Shown here piece after piece: positions 6,534-12,595 of a stretch of DNA of 53,385 nt. Positions within the stretch are counted from its first letter, which is position 1. The number at the start of each line of letters is the position of its first letter. The position numbers and the translations under genes are program-made. Below the pieces are notes generated by a model. The model searched no databases and was not told where the DNA came from. It saw only the letters and a list, made by a program, of their open reading frames with translations. The DNA is taken from assembly GCA_024275295.1 (NCBI GenBank), contig JAJRZI010000018.1:1-53385 (forward strand). The letters are read 5' to 3'. The DNA comes from Gammaproteobacteria bacterium (lineage in GTDB: Bacteria > Pseudomonadota > Gammaproteobacteria > Chromatiales > Chromatiaceae).

Positions 6534-6800
6534 TCAGTAATTCATCTCACGCAAAAACACCGACTTGGCCACCTCACACAACGCAACGCACTCACTCATC
6601 TTCATCCCGGCTTGCACAAAACTCACCGAATAATCACCATCGGACTCATCCAGCGCAAAAATCAACAACTTTTTCCCCTTCTTAAATGCGCCATTCTTTC
6701 CAACATCCTCCAATGCACACTCCAACGCCTGCCGTTGACTCCACAACGTCCCATCACAAGCCGCATCCGCCATACTCACAACATTATTTTCATTACTCAT
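6534..6800 (-). CDS. Phage early protein, unknown
   Basis: A product of 88 residues, beginning MSNENNVVSMADAACDG, with a probable alpha/beta fold (KLLIFALDESDGDYSVSFVQ). No family is recognised. It sits between the HTH-type gene and the ash/ant module in the leftward early operon. Base and codon use match its neighbours. Confidence 0.6.
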   Translation of the reverse strand: MSNENNVVSMADAACDGTLWSQRQALECALEDVGKNGAFKKGKKLLIFALDESDGDYSVSFVQAGMKMSECVALCEVAKSVFLREMNY

Positions 6801-6821
6801 AGGATAAACCCCTCTGCAAGC

Positions 6822-7199
6822 TCACACATCCCAAACCTCACACCCAAACGACCGCGCTTCCCGCGCAGCCACCAAATCTTCCAGCTTCCGCTTAACCCGC
6901 AACGCCACCGCCTGAGCCTCACCCACCACATCCTGCGTAGTACACTCCTCATAAGGCGCAGTATTTGTAGAGACAACAAACTGAGAGGCATCACCCGGCT
7001 TAGGCCGTGGCGTACGCTTAATCGCCACCCGCTGCAACCGCAGCCTGGCCACAATCTCACCCACCACATGCGTCCCAACCCCATGCTTATCAGCCACCGC
7101 CTTCTGCGACTCAAACCGATTCAGCCGCAACTCCGCCTCAATCACCTCCCGCACAACAGCGGGAATCAAATCCAGATTAACCTGCGTTCTACGCGCCAT
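6822..7199 (-). CDS. Phage early protein with helix-turn-helix-like region
   Basis: From the ATG at 7199 (MARRTQVNLDL) the product has 125 residues. Residues about 15-50 (AVVREVIEAELRLNRFESQK, then AVADKHGVGTHVVGEIVARL) look like a helix-turn-helix that would bind DNA. The C-terminal part is helical and charged. The start overlaps the end of the preceding membrane-protein gene by 11 bases, which supports coupled translation. A starting codon at 7208 is also possible. The target is unknown. Confidence 0.6.
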   Translation of the reverse strand: MARRTQVNLDLIPAVVREVIEAELRLNRFESQKAVADKHGVGTHVVGEIVARLRLQRVAIKRTPRPKPGDASQFVVSTNTAPYEECTTQDVVGEAQAVALRVKRKLEDLVAAREARSFGCEVWDV

Positions 7200-7473
7200 C
7201 AGAACCACCCCCCTTAAACCAATGTACCCTCACCCCCTCCAGCCAGGCAATGGTATAAAACACCGCCAGCACAGCAATACCCCACTGCTCTGCCACAAAA
7301 CTGCTATAAAACCAAAAAGGCTGACCCGCCAAACCAAACCAGCAAGCCCACCGTCGCCGACCAGCATCCTCCTGCTGCGTCAACGCAATAGCCAGCAAGC
7401 CAAAAAAAGCAATCCCAATCTGATCAAAACTCACCGTCGCGCGCCACAAAAAGCCCCATAACATCGGCCACAC
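7189..7473 (-). CDS. Small phage membrane protein
   Basis: A product of 94 residues with two or three hydrophobic segments (about 18-32 IGIAFFGLLAIAL, 42-58 WFGLAGQPFWFYSSF, 62-80 GIAVLAVFYTIAWL). Proteins like this are common in tailed phages and have no known role. The gene overlaps the cysteine-rich gene upstream by 43 bases in another frame and the HTH gene downstream by 11 bases. A second ATG at 7464 could be the start. Confidence 0.6.
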   Translation of the reverse strand: MWPMLWGFLWRATVSFDQIGIAFFGLLAIALTQQEDAGRRRWACWFGLAGQPFWFYSSFVAEQWGIAVLAVFYTIAWLEGVRVHWFKGGGSDGA

Positions 7474-7571
7474 AAAAACCCCAACACCGTCTTATACAAC
7501 GGCAAAAAAACCGCGCTATCAGGCACAAAATTAAACCGCTCAAAAACCCAACAACGCACACACCGATTCAT
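7431..7571 (-). CDS. Very small cysteine-rich phage protein
   Basis: ATG at 7571 opens 46 codons (MNRCVRCWVFERFNF...). Two pairs, CVRC near residue 4 and CGRC near residue 35, would make a four-cysteine zinc knuckle. The gene overlaps the next one (7189..7473) in another frame. Its size and overlap fit the dense early operon. Annotators often miss such genes; I rate it as likely but unproven. Confidence 0.45.
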   Translation of the reverse strand: MNRCVRCWVFERFNFVPDSAVFLPLYKTVLGFLCGRCYGAFCGARR

Positions 7572-7586
7572 GCCCACTGTTTGGGT

Positions 7587-7612
7587 GCCAGTGCCCGGCA
7601 TACTGGCACTCA
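7587..7612. repeat. Inverted repeat TGCCAGT...ACTGGCA in the early operon
   Basis: TGCCAGT and ACTGGCA form a perfect seven-base inverted repeat with a nine-base loop between two tiny genes. The part GCCAGTGCCCG (7587-7597) recurs at 9367-9377 in the leader downstream of cro. Both lie near TTTGGGT. A shared site for a transcription factor is possible. Confidence 0.4.
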
Positions 7613-7735
7613 AAACACCCACCGCACCAAAACCAGAAACAAAGCAAAAAGCAACACACCACGCAAACACATCACAGCACGCGGCCAAATATCATCCCCA
7701 TGCCTCAAAACTCGATGCCCCATAACCAACCCCAT
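7610..7735 (-). CDS. Very small phage membrane protein
   Basis: An ATG overlaps the TGA of the gene upstream (TGATG), giving 41 codons: a basic N-terminus (MGHRVLRHGDD) and one hydrophobic helix (LRGVLLFALFLVLVRWVF). The overlap and the typical small membrane-peptide layout support it. No function can be given. Confidence 0.45.
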   Translation of the reverse strand: MGLVMGHRVLRHGDDIWPRAVMCLRGVLLFALFLVLVRWVF

Positions 7736-8022
7736 CAAGCCGCCAGCCTCACCAGCCAATCACCCACAGCATCCCCCAGCAACTTATCAAGATGCCCAGA
7801 CTCCCGCGAAAGACAAACCAACATATCCCCTGCACAAAACCCAACAGGCTGCTCAGAATTATCCGCCACCACATGCACCATCAACCCACCCGCCTGGCGT
7901 ACAAAATCAACAACCTCACCCGTAAGCGCATGCAGCACCACAACATCATCCAGTCGCCCAAAAAAATCCGCCACAAACAACTGCTCATTACCCGCAATCC
8001 CCACATAAAGCAGATCCTTCAT
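7735..8022 (-). CDS. Phage early protein, unknown
   Basis: A product of 95 residues with alternating hydrophobic strands (LLYVGIAGNEQLFVADFFG, VVVLHALTGEVVDFV, LMVHVVAD), probably a small beta-sheet protein. It is not recognised. Start and stop overlap the neighbours by four bases and one base, so it sits in a translationally coupled string. Confidence 0.6.
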   Translation of the reverse strand: MKDLLYVGIAGNEQLFVADFFGRLDDVVVLHALTGEVVDFVRQAGGLMVHVVADNSEQPVGFCAGDMLVCLSRESGHLDKLLGDAVGDWLVRLAA

Positions 8023-8120
8023 GCTACCCCCTCAAAAACAGACAACACCCCACCCGCCAGCGAAAAACCCAACACAAAAAGAACCGCGCCCAACAAATCA
8101 ACAACCCACCTACTCCCCAT
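8019..8120 (-). CDS. Very small phage membrane protein
   Basis: 33 codons from the ATG at 8120, overlapping the previous gene by 11 bases and the next by four (ATGA). The product is one hydrophobic helix (LLGAVLFVLGFSLAGGVL) with a short basic N-terminus and an acidic tail. Like the 41-residue protein downstream it is a candidate small membrane peptide of the phage early region. Confidence 0.45.
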   Translation of the reverse strand: MGSRWVVDLLGAVLFVLGFSLAGGVLSVFEGVA

Positions 8121-8430
8121 GGCCACGCGACCCCTTCAACTCACCAAGCCCCGTTAACGACCCAATTTCGCCCATTGAACGCACCATCTCCAAATACCTA
8201 CACTCCACCTCATCCCGGCCATAAAGCGCCACCAGCAACACCTTAAAGGTAAACTCAGAGACCGACATGCCATACCGATTAGCCGCCCGCAACAAATCCC
8301 CATGCACCGACTCCGGCACCGTCGTCTTAACCGACTCCGACCGCTTACCCCATGGAGAAAACTCTGCCGGTCTCGCCATCAAAGCCGCCAGCACCGCCAA
8401 ATCTGCATCAAACCCAACCACCTCATCCAT
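8110..8430 (-). CDS. Ribbon-helix-helix-like phage protein
   Basis: From the ATG at 8430 the product has 106 residues. The middle (SVKTTVPESVHGDLLRAANR, YGMSVSEFTFKVLLVALYG) has the strand-helix-helix pattern of Arc/MetJ-type DNA-binding proteins, with SV-x-TTVP as the strand. The C-terminus (RSMGEIGSLTGLGELKGSRG) is Gly-rich. It would bind DNA as a dimer; the target is unknown. The frame is open farther upstream but that part overlaps a plus-strand gene, and homolog-like length favours the start used. Confidence 0.55.
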   Translation of the reverse strand: MDEVVGFDADLAVLAALMARPAEFSPWGKRSESVKTTVPESVHGDLLRAANRYGMSVSEFTFKVLLVALYGRDEVECRYLEMVRSMGEIGSLTGLGELKGSRGHGE

Positions 8431-8515
8431 CCCCTGCACCCTCAAAAAAGGGAGCCTAAAACCATGATAAACTTTGAACTCCAACACCCAACGTCCACCA
8501 CAAACCGAGGCCCCA

Positions 8516-8866
8516 ATGACCGAGAAAACCCAACAAAGCACACCAAAAAACTACCTGGTACACATAAAACTCTGCCTGTAAAACCAAAACCAATCACAAA
8601 TCGCCAAATACGAAATTGCAAAAATCCTCACCAAAATATCCAACGGCAACTACAAACTCGCCTACTCCAGCCACGATGCAGGCACCTTTGGCTTTTTTCT
8701 AACCTCAACACACCACCCAACCGCAATAGGAGCCAGACTCGAAGGCCGCTCAGAAGCAGAATATGGTGCCCTCAACAAAGACGACACCTGCTTCGTGATA
8801 GACATCGGCCAAGAGACCTACCAATCGGGCTACAACGTACCGTTTGCATGGCTAAAGCGCCGCTAA
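8516..8866 (+). pseudogene. Plus-strand phage gene interrupted by TAA
   Basis: An ATG with GAGG six bases upstream starts a frame of 21 codons, ended by TAA at 8579-8581, after which the same frame stays open for 95 codons with good coding character (SQIAKYEIAKILTKISNGNY, DAGTFGFFLTSTHHPTA, CFVIDIGQETYQSGYN). CAA to TAA would explain the break. The intact protein would have had about 116 residues. It runs against the leftward early operon and its stop overlaps that of the minus-strand gene at 8863. No family is recognised; a moron expressed from its own promoter in the lysogen is likely. Confidence 0.55.
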
Positions 8867-9165
8867 TCATCCGCAACAAAAATACGCTCTTTATCATTGA
8901 TGTCGTAATTCATCTCGAACTCCCCATGCTTATCCAGCGGAGGCCAAACCTCCGGCGTCAAATGCCTGAGCTGCATTCGATGAAGCACACCAGCCGAACC
9001 ATCAAGAAGCCTGCCCAGCAACAAATGGAGACTAATAAACAGCCCCACTGGCCACGAAAACAACAACCAGACAAAAACCCGTTTTTTCCACTCACGGGGT
9101 CGCCGCTCCTTAAGAACCTTTTTTATTTCATTCCGGAAATACCGCCGACGCTCTCGCTTTTTCAT
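8863..9165 (-). CDS. Phage early membrane protein with basic N-terminus
   Basis: From the ATG at 9165 the product has 100 residues: a strongly basic N-terminus (KKRERRRYFRNEIKKVLKER), one or two hydrophobic helices (VFVWLLFSWPVGLFISLHLL) and a soluble acidic C-terminus. A start at 9186 would add seven residues and has a GGAGGG site upstream, so it may be the true one. Not recognised. It is the first substantial gene after cro. Confidence 0.5.
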   Translation of the reverse strand: MKKRERRRYFRNEIKKVLKERRPREWKKRVFVWLLFSWPVGLFISLHLLLGRLLDGSAGVLHRMQLRHLTPEVWPPLDKHGEFEMNYDINDKERIFVADD

Positions 9166-9186
9166 CTCATCCAATCTACACACCAA

Positions 9187-9451
9187 CCCACCCTCCGGTT
9201 TGAAAATAAAACATCACGCACCAGTACGGGTAAAAAACCGCAACACCATAAACCACGAAACAAACCCCATATCTCACCTCACCCCATCCAGACAAAAAAA
9301 AGCCCCGGCCATGTACGAGGCGCACACAACCAGGGCGGAACGAGGCAGGACGAGGAACGCCCTGGCGCCAGTGCCCGTTGTTTGGGTAACAGTGGGTGCT
9401 GCCGACTTTTTGGGAAAGCAGGAAACAATGGGATGAAACTGCGAAAAGGGG
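9187..9451 (-). other. Leader between cro and the first early gene
   Basis: No convincing gene; an 18-codon frame (MGFVSWFMVLRFFTRTGA) at about 9270-9214 has a good GAGGTGAG ribosome site and could be a leader peptide. The region holds a terminator-like hairpin, an inverted repeat CCAGGGCG/CGCCCTGG (9330-9337 and 9358-9365) and a copy of GCCAGTGCCCG (9367-9377). In lambda this place holds nutR and tR1. Confidence 0.45.
9294..9336 (-). terminator. tR1-like terminator after cro
   Basis: On the minus strand GCCCTGG pairs with CCGGGGC (one G-U pair) around a 21-base loop, followed by eight T. It would stop early leftward transcripts after cro unless antitermination occurs. Confidence 0.5.
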
Positions 9452-9658
9452 TCATCTGTCTAAACACAGCATCTCAGCACTTCGATCTGAACATGGCACC
9501 TTACGAAGCCGTAGTGCAGCACCACGAACCCTATCAGCAGTTTGAACAGGCAGCATTTCTGGCCACTGGCTTACCGCACTCTTTGTTATTTCAAGCGCTC
9601 GCGCAGCCTCCGCCCCATTACCGCCACCTAACAATTTAATTGCATCACTCTTCTTCAT
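9452..9658 (-). CDS. cro: Cro-like repressor
   Basis: From the ATG at 9658 the product has 68 residues and reads MKKSDAIKLLGGGNGAEAAR, then ALEITKSAVSQWPEMLPVQT: a short helix-turn-helix protein of the phage Cro type (DNA-binding transcriptional regulator Cro family). It should repress the lysogenic promoter during lytic growth. It diverges from the cI-like gene across a 68-base operator region, the lambda arrangement. An upstream extension to 9697 would cover the operators and is unlikely. Confidence 0.8.
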   Translation of the reverse strand: MKKSDAIKLLGGGNGAEAARALEITKSAVSQWPEMLPVQTADRVRGAALRLRKVPCSDRSAEMLCLDR

Positions 9659-9660
9659 AC

Positions 9661-9723
9661 CGTAAGTACAGCATAGTAAACTTACGCAGTCAAGCATGTT
9701 AAACTTTAATTAAGTATACTTAA
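9661..9723. promoter_or_regulatory. Operator region between cI and cro
   Basis: Two inverted repeats lie here: CGTAAGT (9661-9667) with ACTTACG (9680-9686), and the perfect 14-base palindrome TTAAGTATACTTAA (9710-9723), which ends three bases before the cI start. The half-site TAAGT is common to both. The segment is AT-rich and must hold both divergent promoters. Confidence 0.65.
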
Positions 9724-9726
9724 CCT

Positions 9727-10170
9727 ATGTCAGTTGGAAAAAGATTAAAAAAAGCAAGAAATGAAGCTGGGCTTACGCAACCACGGCTTGGAGAAATGAT
9801 AGGCGTTACAAAATCAGCAATCAGCCAATGGGAATGAGGTGACACTAAAAACATTCTTGCCAGGCACTTGCTAAATGCTGCCCGCACTTTGCATGTGCGC
9901 GCCACATGGCTAATTGATGGTACAGGCTCCATGCGCCATACCCCAGGCGATGCCATAGGCGATACACCAACGCCCGCCTATAGCATCCAACAACAACACC
10001 TGCTAGACCTCTTTAGCCGACACTCGCCAGAGCAGCAAAAACAATACATCGCACTTATGGAAACCACGGTTCCAGCACGCCGACGCATGGAAGCGCTCGA
10101 CATGGATCATCCAGGCAAGACTATAGACGCTCCTGCAACGCAACAGAAAACCTCGTCAAAAGCCGAATAG
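9727..10170 (+). pseudogene. cI-like repressor interrupted by TGA
   Basis: The frame starts with an XRE helix-turn-helix (KRLKKARNEAGLTQPRLGEM, IGVTKSAISQWE), is stopped by TGA at 9835-9837 exactly where homologs have SQWERGDT, and continues open (GDTKNILARHLLNAARTL, HVRATWLIDGTGS) for 110 codons to 10170. CGA to TGA is the obvious event. The intact protein would have had 147 residues and resembles small phage repressors with a helix-rich C-terminus and no protease domain. If the sequence is right the lysogen lacks this repressor, so the prophage must be defective, or be held by another regulator such as the XRE gene at 10672. Confidence 0.8.
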
Positions 10171-10396
10171 CCTCCCCCAAATCAGCCGCCCTTGCCCCGC
10201 TGCCGCCTGCATGTTGCGCAATCAACCCCGCCACAGCCACCAACCGCTCAGCCAACACCGTATCAAACTCATCGACCGATCCAACCCGCCTGGGAGGCGT
10301 GTTATCCAACCGCAACTGAGCCTTCCGTAACTCAGCCCCAACATTCACACCACCTTCAAAACCATCAGCACTCTTAACAACAACCTTCACAGCCAT
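10121..10396 (-). CDS. Small phage protein, unknown
   Basis: A product of 91 residues: an N-terminal strand (MAVKVVVKSADG), then a long helical part (VLAERLVAVAGLIAQHAGG, LGEAIRLLTRFSVALQERL). No family is recognised. It is convergent with the repressor gene and overlaps its last 50 bases. Base composition matches the phage genes. Confidence 0.5.
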   Translation of the reverse strand: MAVKVVVKSADGFEGGVNVGAELRKAQLRLDNTPPRRVGSVDEFDTVLAERLVAVAGLIAQHAGGSGARAADLGEAIRLLTRFSVALQERL

Positions 10397-10671
10397 ATCT
10401 CAAACCCTCTGAATATTATCCATAACCATTTTTATTCTTAATGCCACAATCCACATATATATCCTGCAACTCAACAAAAATAAGATAAAAAAGTCACACA
10501 TGTCCCAACCTACCTAAAAAAGGACACCCATAACAAATGTCCTGCTTATCCTAATAAATACAGCCTAAACTACAGAAAAACCAACTCATGCCGATAAACA
10601 TTATAAAATACAAGGTAATGCAAAAGGAGAACGAGAAAGAGAAAGGAACAACGTAAACCACGAGAAACATC
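10397..10671. promoter_or_regulatory. Intergenic region with inverted repeats
   Basis: No gene is seen in these 275 bases. AGGACA (10521-10526) and TGTCCT (10538-10543) form an inverted repeat, with another TGTCC at 10501; these may be operators for the XRE regulator downstream. A purine-rich stretch with GGAGA near 10626 and GAAAGG near 10640 precedes the next start. The DNA is AT-rich. Confidence 0.4.
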
Positions 10672-10992
10672 ATGCCAAATGCAGACTTCACGGCAATAGG
10701 GCTGTGCTTAAAAAAACACAGACTTGAACAAAAACTAGAATGGGCCTCTCTCGAAAAATGTGCAGGGTATGATCGCCGTCACCTGCGCAGACTTGAACAG
10801 AACCCACCAGCAGCCCTCCCTGCCCTGGAACACCTCTGCAACGCTTACCAGATCCATCCACTCTACATCCTTGCAGCAGGCTACAATGACCACTTCACCA
10901 TAGACCTAGAAACCCTCAAATCCTTATCAAACGACCTCACAACAAAACTCCTGGAAATCCTGTCCAACCCACAAAAAAACCCCAGACAATAA
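10672..10992 (+). CDS. XRE-family transcriptional regulator
   Basis: A product of 106 residues with a helix-turn-helix in the first 65 residues (IGLCLKKHRLEQKLEWASLE, KCAGYDRRHLRRLEQNPP) and a short C-terminal helix pair. The recognition helix (YDRRHLRRLE) is unusually rich in Arg. It lies next to the broken cI gene and in the same direction, so it could be a second repressor that keeps the prophage silent, or control the neighbouring plus-strand genes. A terminator-like hairpin follows directly. Confidence 0.7.
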   Translation: MPNADFTAIGLCLKKHRLEQKLEWASLEKCAGYDRRHLRRLEQNPPAALPALEHLCNAYQIHPLYILAAGYNDHFTIDLETLKSLSNDLTTKLLEILSNPQKNPRQ

Positions 10993-11012
10993 AAAACCCG
11001 CCGAAGCGGGCT
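10991..11012. terminator. Terminator-like hairpin after the XRE gene
   Basis: CCCGC-CGAA-GCGGG stem (10997-11010) flanked by A on the left, so it works best for leftward transcripts but may act both ways. The stem resembles the one at 1179-1197. Confidence 0.6.
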
Positions 11013-11142
11013 TAACTGTTCATAACTGCATCCAGACATCTCATAAAGGTTTTGTTTTGTACTGACAATCAGGATTTGTTTTATAAGTCAGTTTTTGGGT
11101 CGTCGTTGTACAGGAAATTCACATCCCTCTCCAATGAATAAA

Positions 11143-11171
11143 AAAAACGCCCAACTTAAGAGGGCGTTTTT
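11143..11171. terminator. Bidirectional terminator
   Basis: AAAAACGCCC and GGGCGTTTTT form a ten-base stem around a nine-base loop. It lies just beyond the 3' end of the leftward gene remnant at 11192. Confidence 0.8.
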
Positions 11172-11191
11172 ATCTTGACATACACGCTTGC

Positions 11192-11500
11192 TTATCCAGC
11201 AAGCAATTCCTTCATCCGAGCCGCTGCAACAGTGCCAAGATCGGCGGCGTCATGAATAGACTCAATTTCCCGGAACCGGCCTGGCGCATTAGTAGATTGA
11301 AAAACGTCAGATGGCACCCTTGCTTTAACCTCTTTAGTCTCTCAAACCATATCAGGGTCTGGCCGCACCAAATTATCGAAATATATTATACCGTCTTCTA
11401 TTCTCATATCACGTCCCAAGATAGCCCTTTGGGCCTTAGCCCTTACTCTCTTTTTTGCACAAAACAACCCACCCCCATTATTGGGAGCAGGATAATAAAT
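11192..11500 (-). pseudogene. Remnant of an unknown gene with an internal TGA
   Basis: A frame open from 11500 to 11192 codes APNNGGGLFCAKKRV, RAILGRDMRIEDGIIYFDNL and VRPDPDMV, meets TGA at 11342-11344, and continues ETKEVKARVPSDVFQSTNAP and IHDAADLGTVAAARMKELLA to a TAA. The text is coherent on both sides, so CGA to TGA is the simplest explanation. The only good ATG (11407) is well inside, and a TGA at 11501 cuts the frame on the 5' side, so the N-terminus is also lost. No family is recognised. Confidence 0.55.
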
Positions 11501-11517
11501 TCATTTAGAAACGGCCT

Positions 11518-12039
11518 CTATGCCGCCGCATTATGGCGAAAATCATCCACCATATCACGCAACCGTTTAGCTTCCTCTTTTTGCATCCGCCTCTCTGCTC
11601 TGCGCTGGCCAGAAACCTGCAACATAAACCCATTATGATTATCTAACATATGGGTTAAGGCATCATACATCTCATCCAGCACCTTAATAAGCGGCTGAGG
11701 CGGCACACCACCCTTCAGTAACGAATAGATTGGCCTGCCCTCCTTTGGATTTGCAACCAAATATTCCCCCACCTTTGGCGCAACACACCACCCGGCAGGG
11801 CCAGATATTAAATTCGAGTGCATCAACACATCATTAACACTACGGTACAACTCAGAAAAATACGGGTCATCCCTGTCAACACCATCAAAAACCACAGCAC
11901 GAATAAGCCGGTCTCGCACAGCAAACAACCCATACGATGCAGTTGAATCGCCGTACATATCGACCAACAACTTCACAAGCAGCCAGGCACCAACAAGAAA
12001 CACAACCATGACAGATAAGATTAAAATCAATAAATTCAT
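11518..12039 (-). CDS. Membrane-anchored protein of unknown function
   Basis: A product of 173 residues with one N-terminal membrane helix (LLILILSVMVVFLVGAWLLV, residues 3-22) and a cytoplasmic domain; the C-terminus (QRRAERRMQKEEAKRLRDMV) is a charged helix or coiled coil. The family is not recognised. The start overlaps the end of the gene upstream by four bases, so the two probably form a pair that acts together, perhaps as a superinfection or defence module carried by the prophage. Confidence 0.6.
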   Translation of the reverse strand: MNLLILILSVMVVFLVGAWLLVKLLVDMYGDSTASYGLFAVRDRLIRAVVFDGVDRDDPYFSELYRSVNDVLMHSNLISGPAGWCVAPKVGEYLVANPKEGRPIYSLLKGGVPPQPLIKVLDEMYDALTHMLDNHNGFMLQVSGQRRAERRMQKEEAKRLRDMVDDFRHNAAA

Positions 12040-12308
12040 TTTTCAGCTTCCACCGATGAGCTAGCTATCTCATCTGAAGTACCTCGTGATCTGACTGAAG
12101 AGCTAAGCAATCGCTCAAAAACAAGTGACTGATATTTATCCCTCTCAGCAACAAGCCGAGAGATCTCTTCATCCTTCCCCCTCATAGCAGCACTCCACAC
12201 CCTCCAAATCATCTGCCAGAATATAAAGCACACAAAAACCAGCACCACCACCACCGACCCACCATCAGCCCATAGCTGCGCCACCAAGTTCCACAGACCA
12301 TCACTCAT
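12036..12308 (-). CDS. Small membrane protein paired with the downstream gene
   Basis: A product of 90 residues with one hydrophobic helix (VVVVLVFVCFIFWQMIW, about 19-35) followed by a charged helical stretch (RGKDEEISRLVAERDKYQSL) and a Ser-rich tail. It overlaps the next gene by four bases (ATGA type). Together these look like a two-gene accessory operon in the immunity-side region of the prophage. Function is unknown. Confidence 0.55.
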   Translation of the reverse strand: MSDGLWNLVAQLWADGGSVVVVLVFVCFIFWQMIWRVWSAAMRGKDEEISRLVAERDKYQSLVFERLLSSSVRSRGTSDEIASSSVEAEK

Positions 12309-12595
12309 ACTCCTGACATCCCATCTTCCTGCTTAAAGATTAAGCAGTATCCAAGATTTCACGCACAACAGAAAGCCACGCTCACCCGCTTGATGAACAT
12401 GCATTTATTTCCCAATGATTTCCCACCCCATGATGCGCTCATCCTTATTGTGCCACCGCGACCACCCTATACCAAGGTTAACGACTGACAACCAGATTCT
12501 TTAGTTATTCTTATAAAACGCCGATACAAAACAGAAGTAAAACACTAAAATCCGCCTGAAGAACCACCTACAAGGCTAAAAACCGTCAAACACCC
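12309..12595. other. Intergenic region with a hairpin
   Basis: I see no gene in these 287 bases. CTGCTTAA-AGA-TTAAGCAG (12329-12347) is a perfect eight-base hairpin without a T-run, close to the start of the 90-residue membrane protein gene. The remainder may contain decayed coding sequence but no frame is persuasive. Confidence 0.4.

Larger units (their letters stand above)
6259..6534 (-). other. ash/icd-like leader reading frame, in frame with ant
   Basis: The open frame extends 92 codons upstream of the antirepressor without a stop (contains AKSVAGIRPLNHRAHKRS and FFVSARFMAGRMGH, then ALCGGRSNPVRPATLCRLDP). These strings are the hallmark of the Ash/Icd-like sequences found in P4- and P1-type immunity regions of many enteric prophages. 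They largely reflect the conserved regulatory RNA and its targets, so I do not claim that the whole frame is translated. A product fused to Ant would start at 6534. Confidence 0.6.

Noticed and set aside
8302-9639. A 445-codon open frame on the plus strand
   Set aside because: The translation is low-complexity (rich in Pro, His, Thr, Arg, Gln) and is a shadow of several real genes in other frames, including cro on the other strand.
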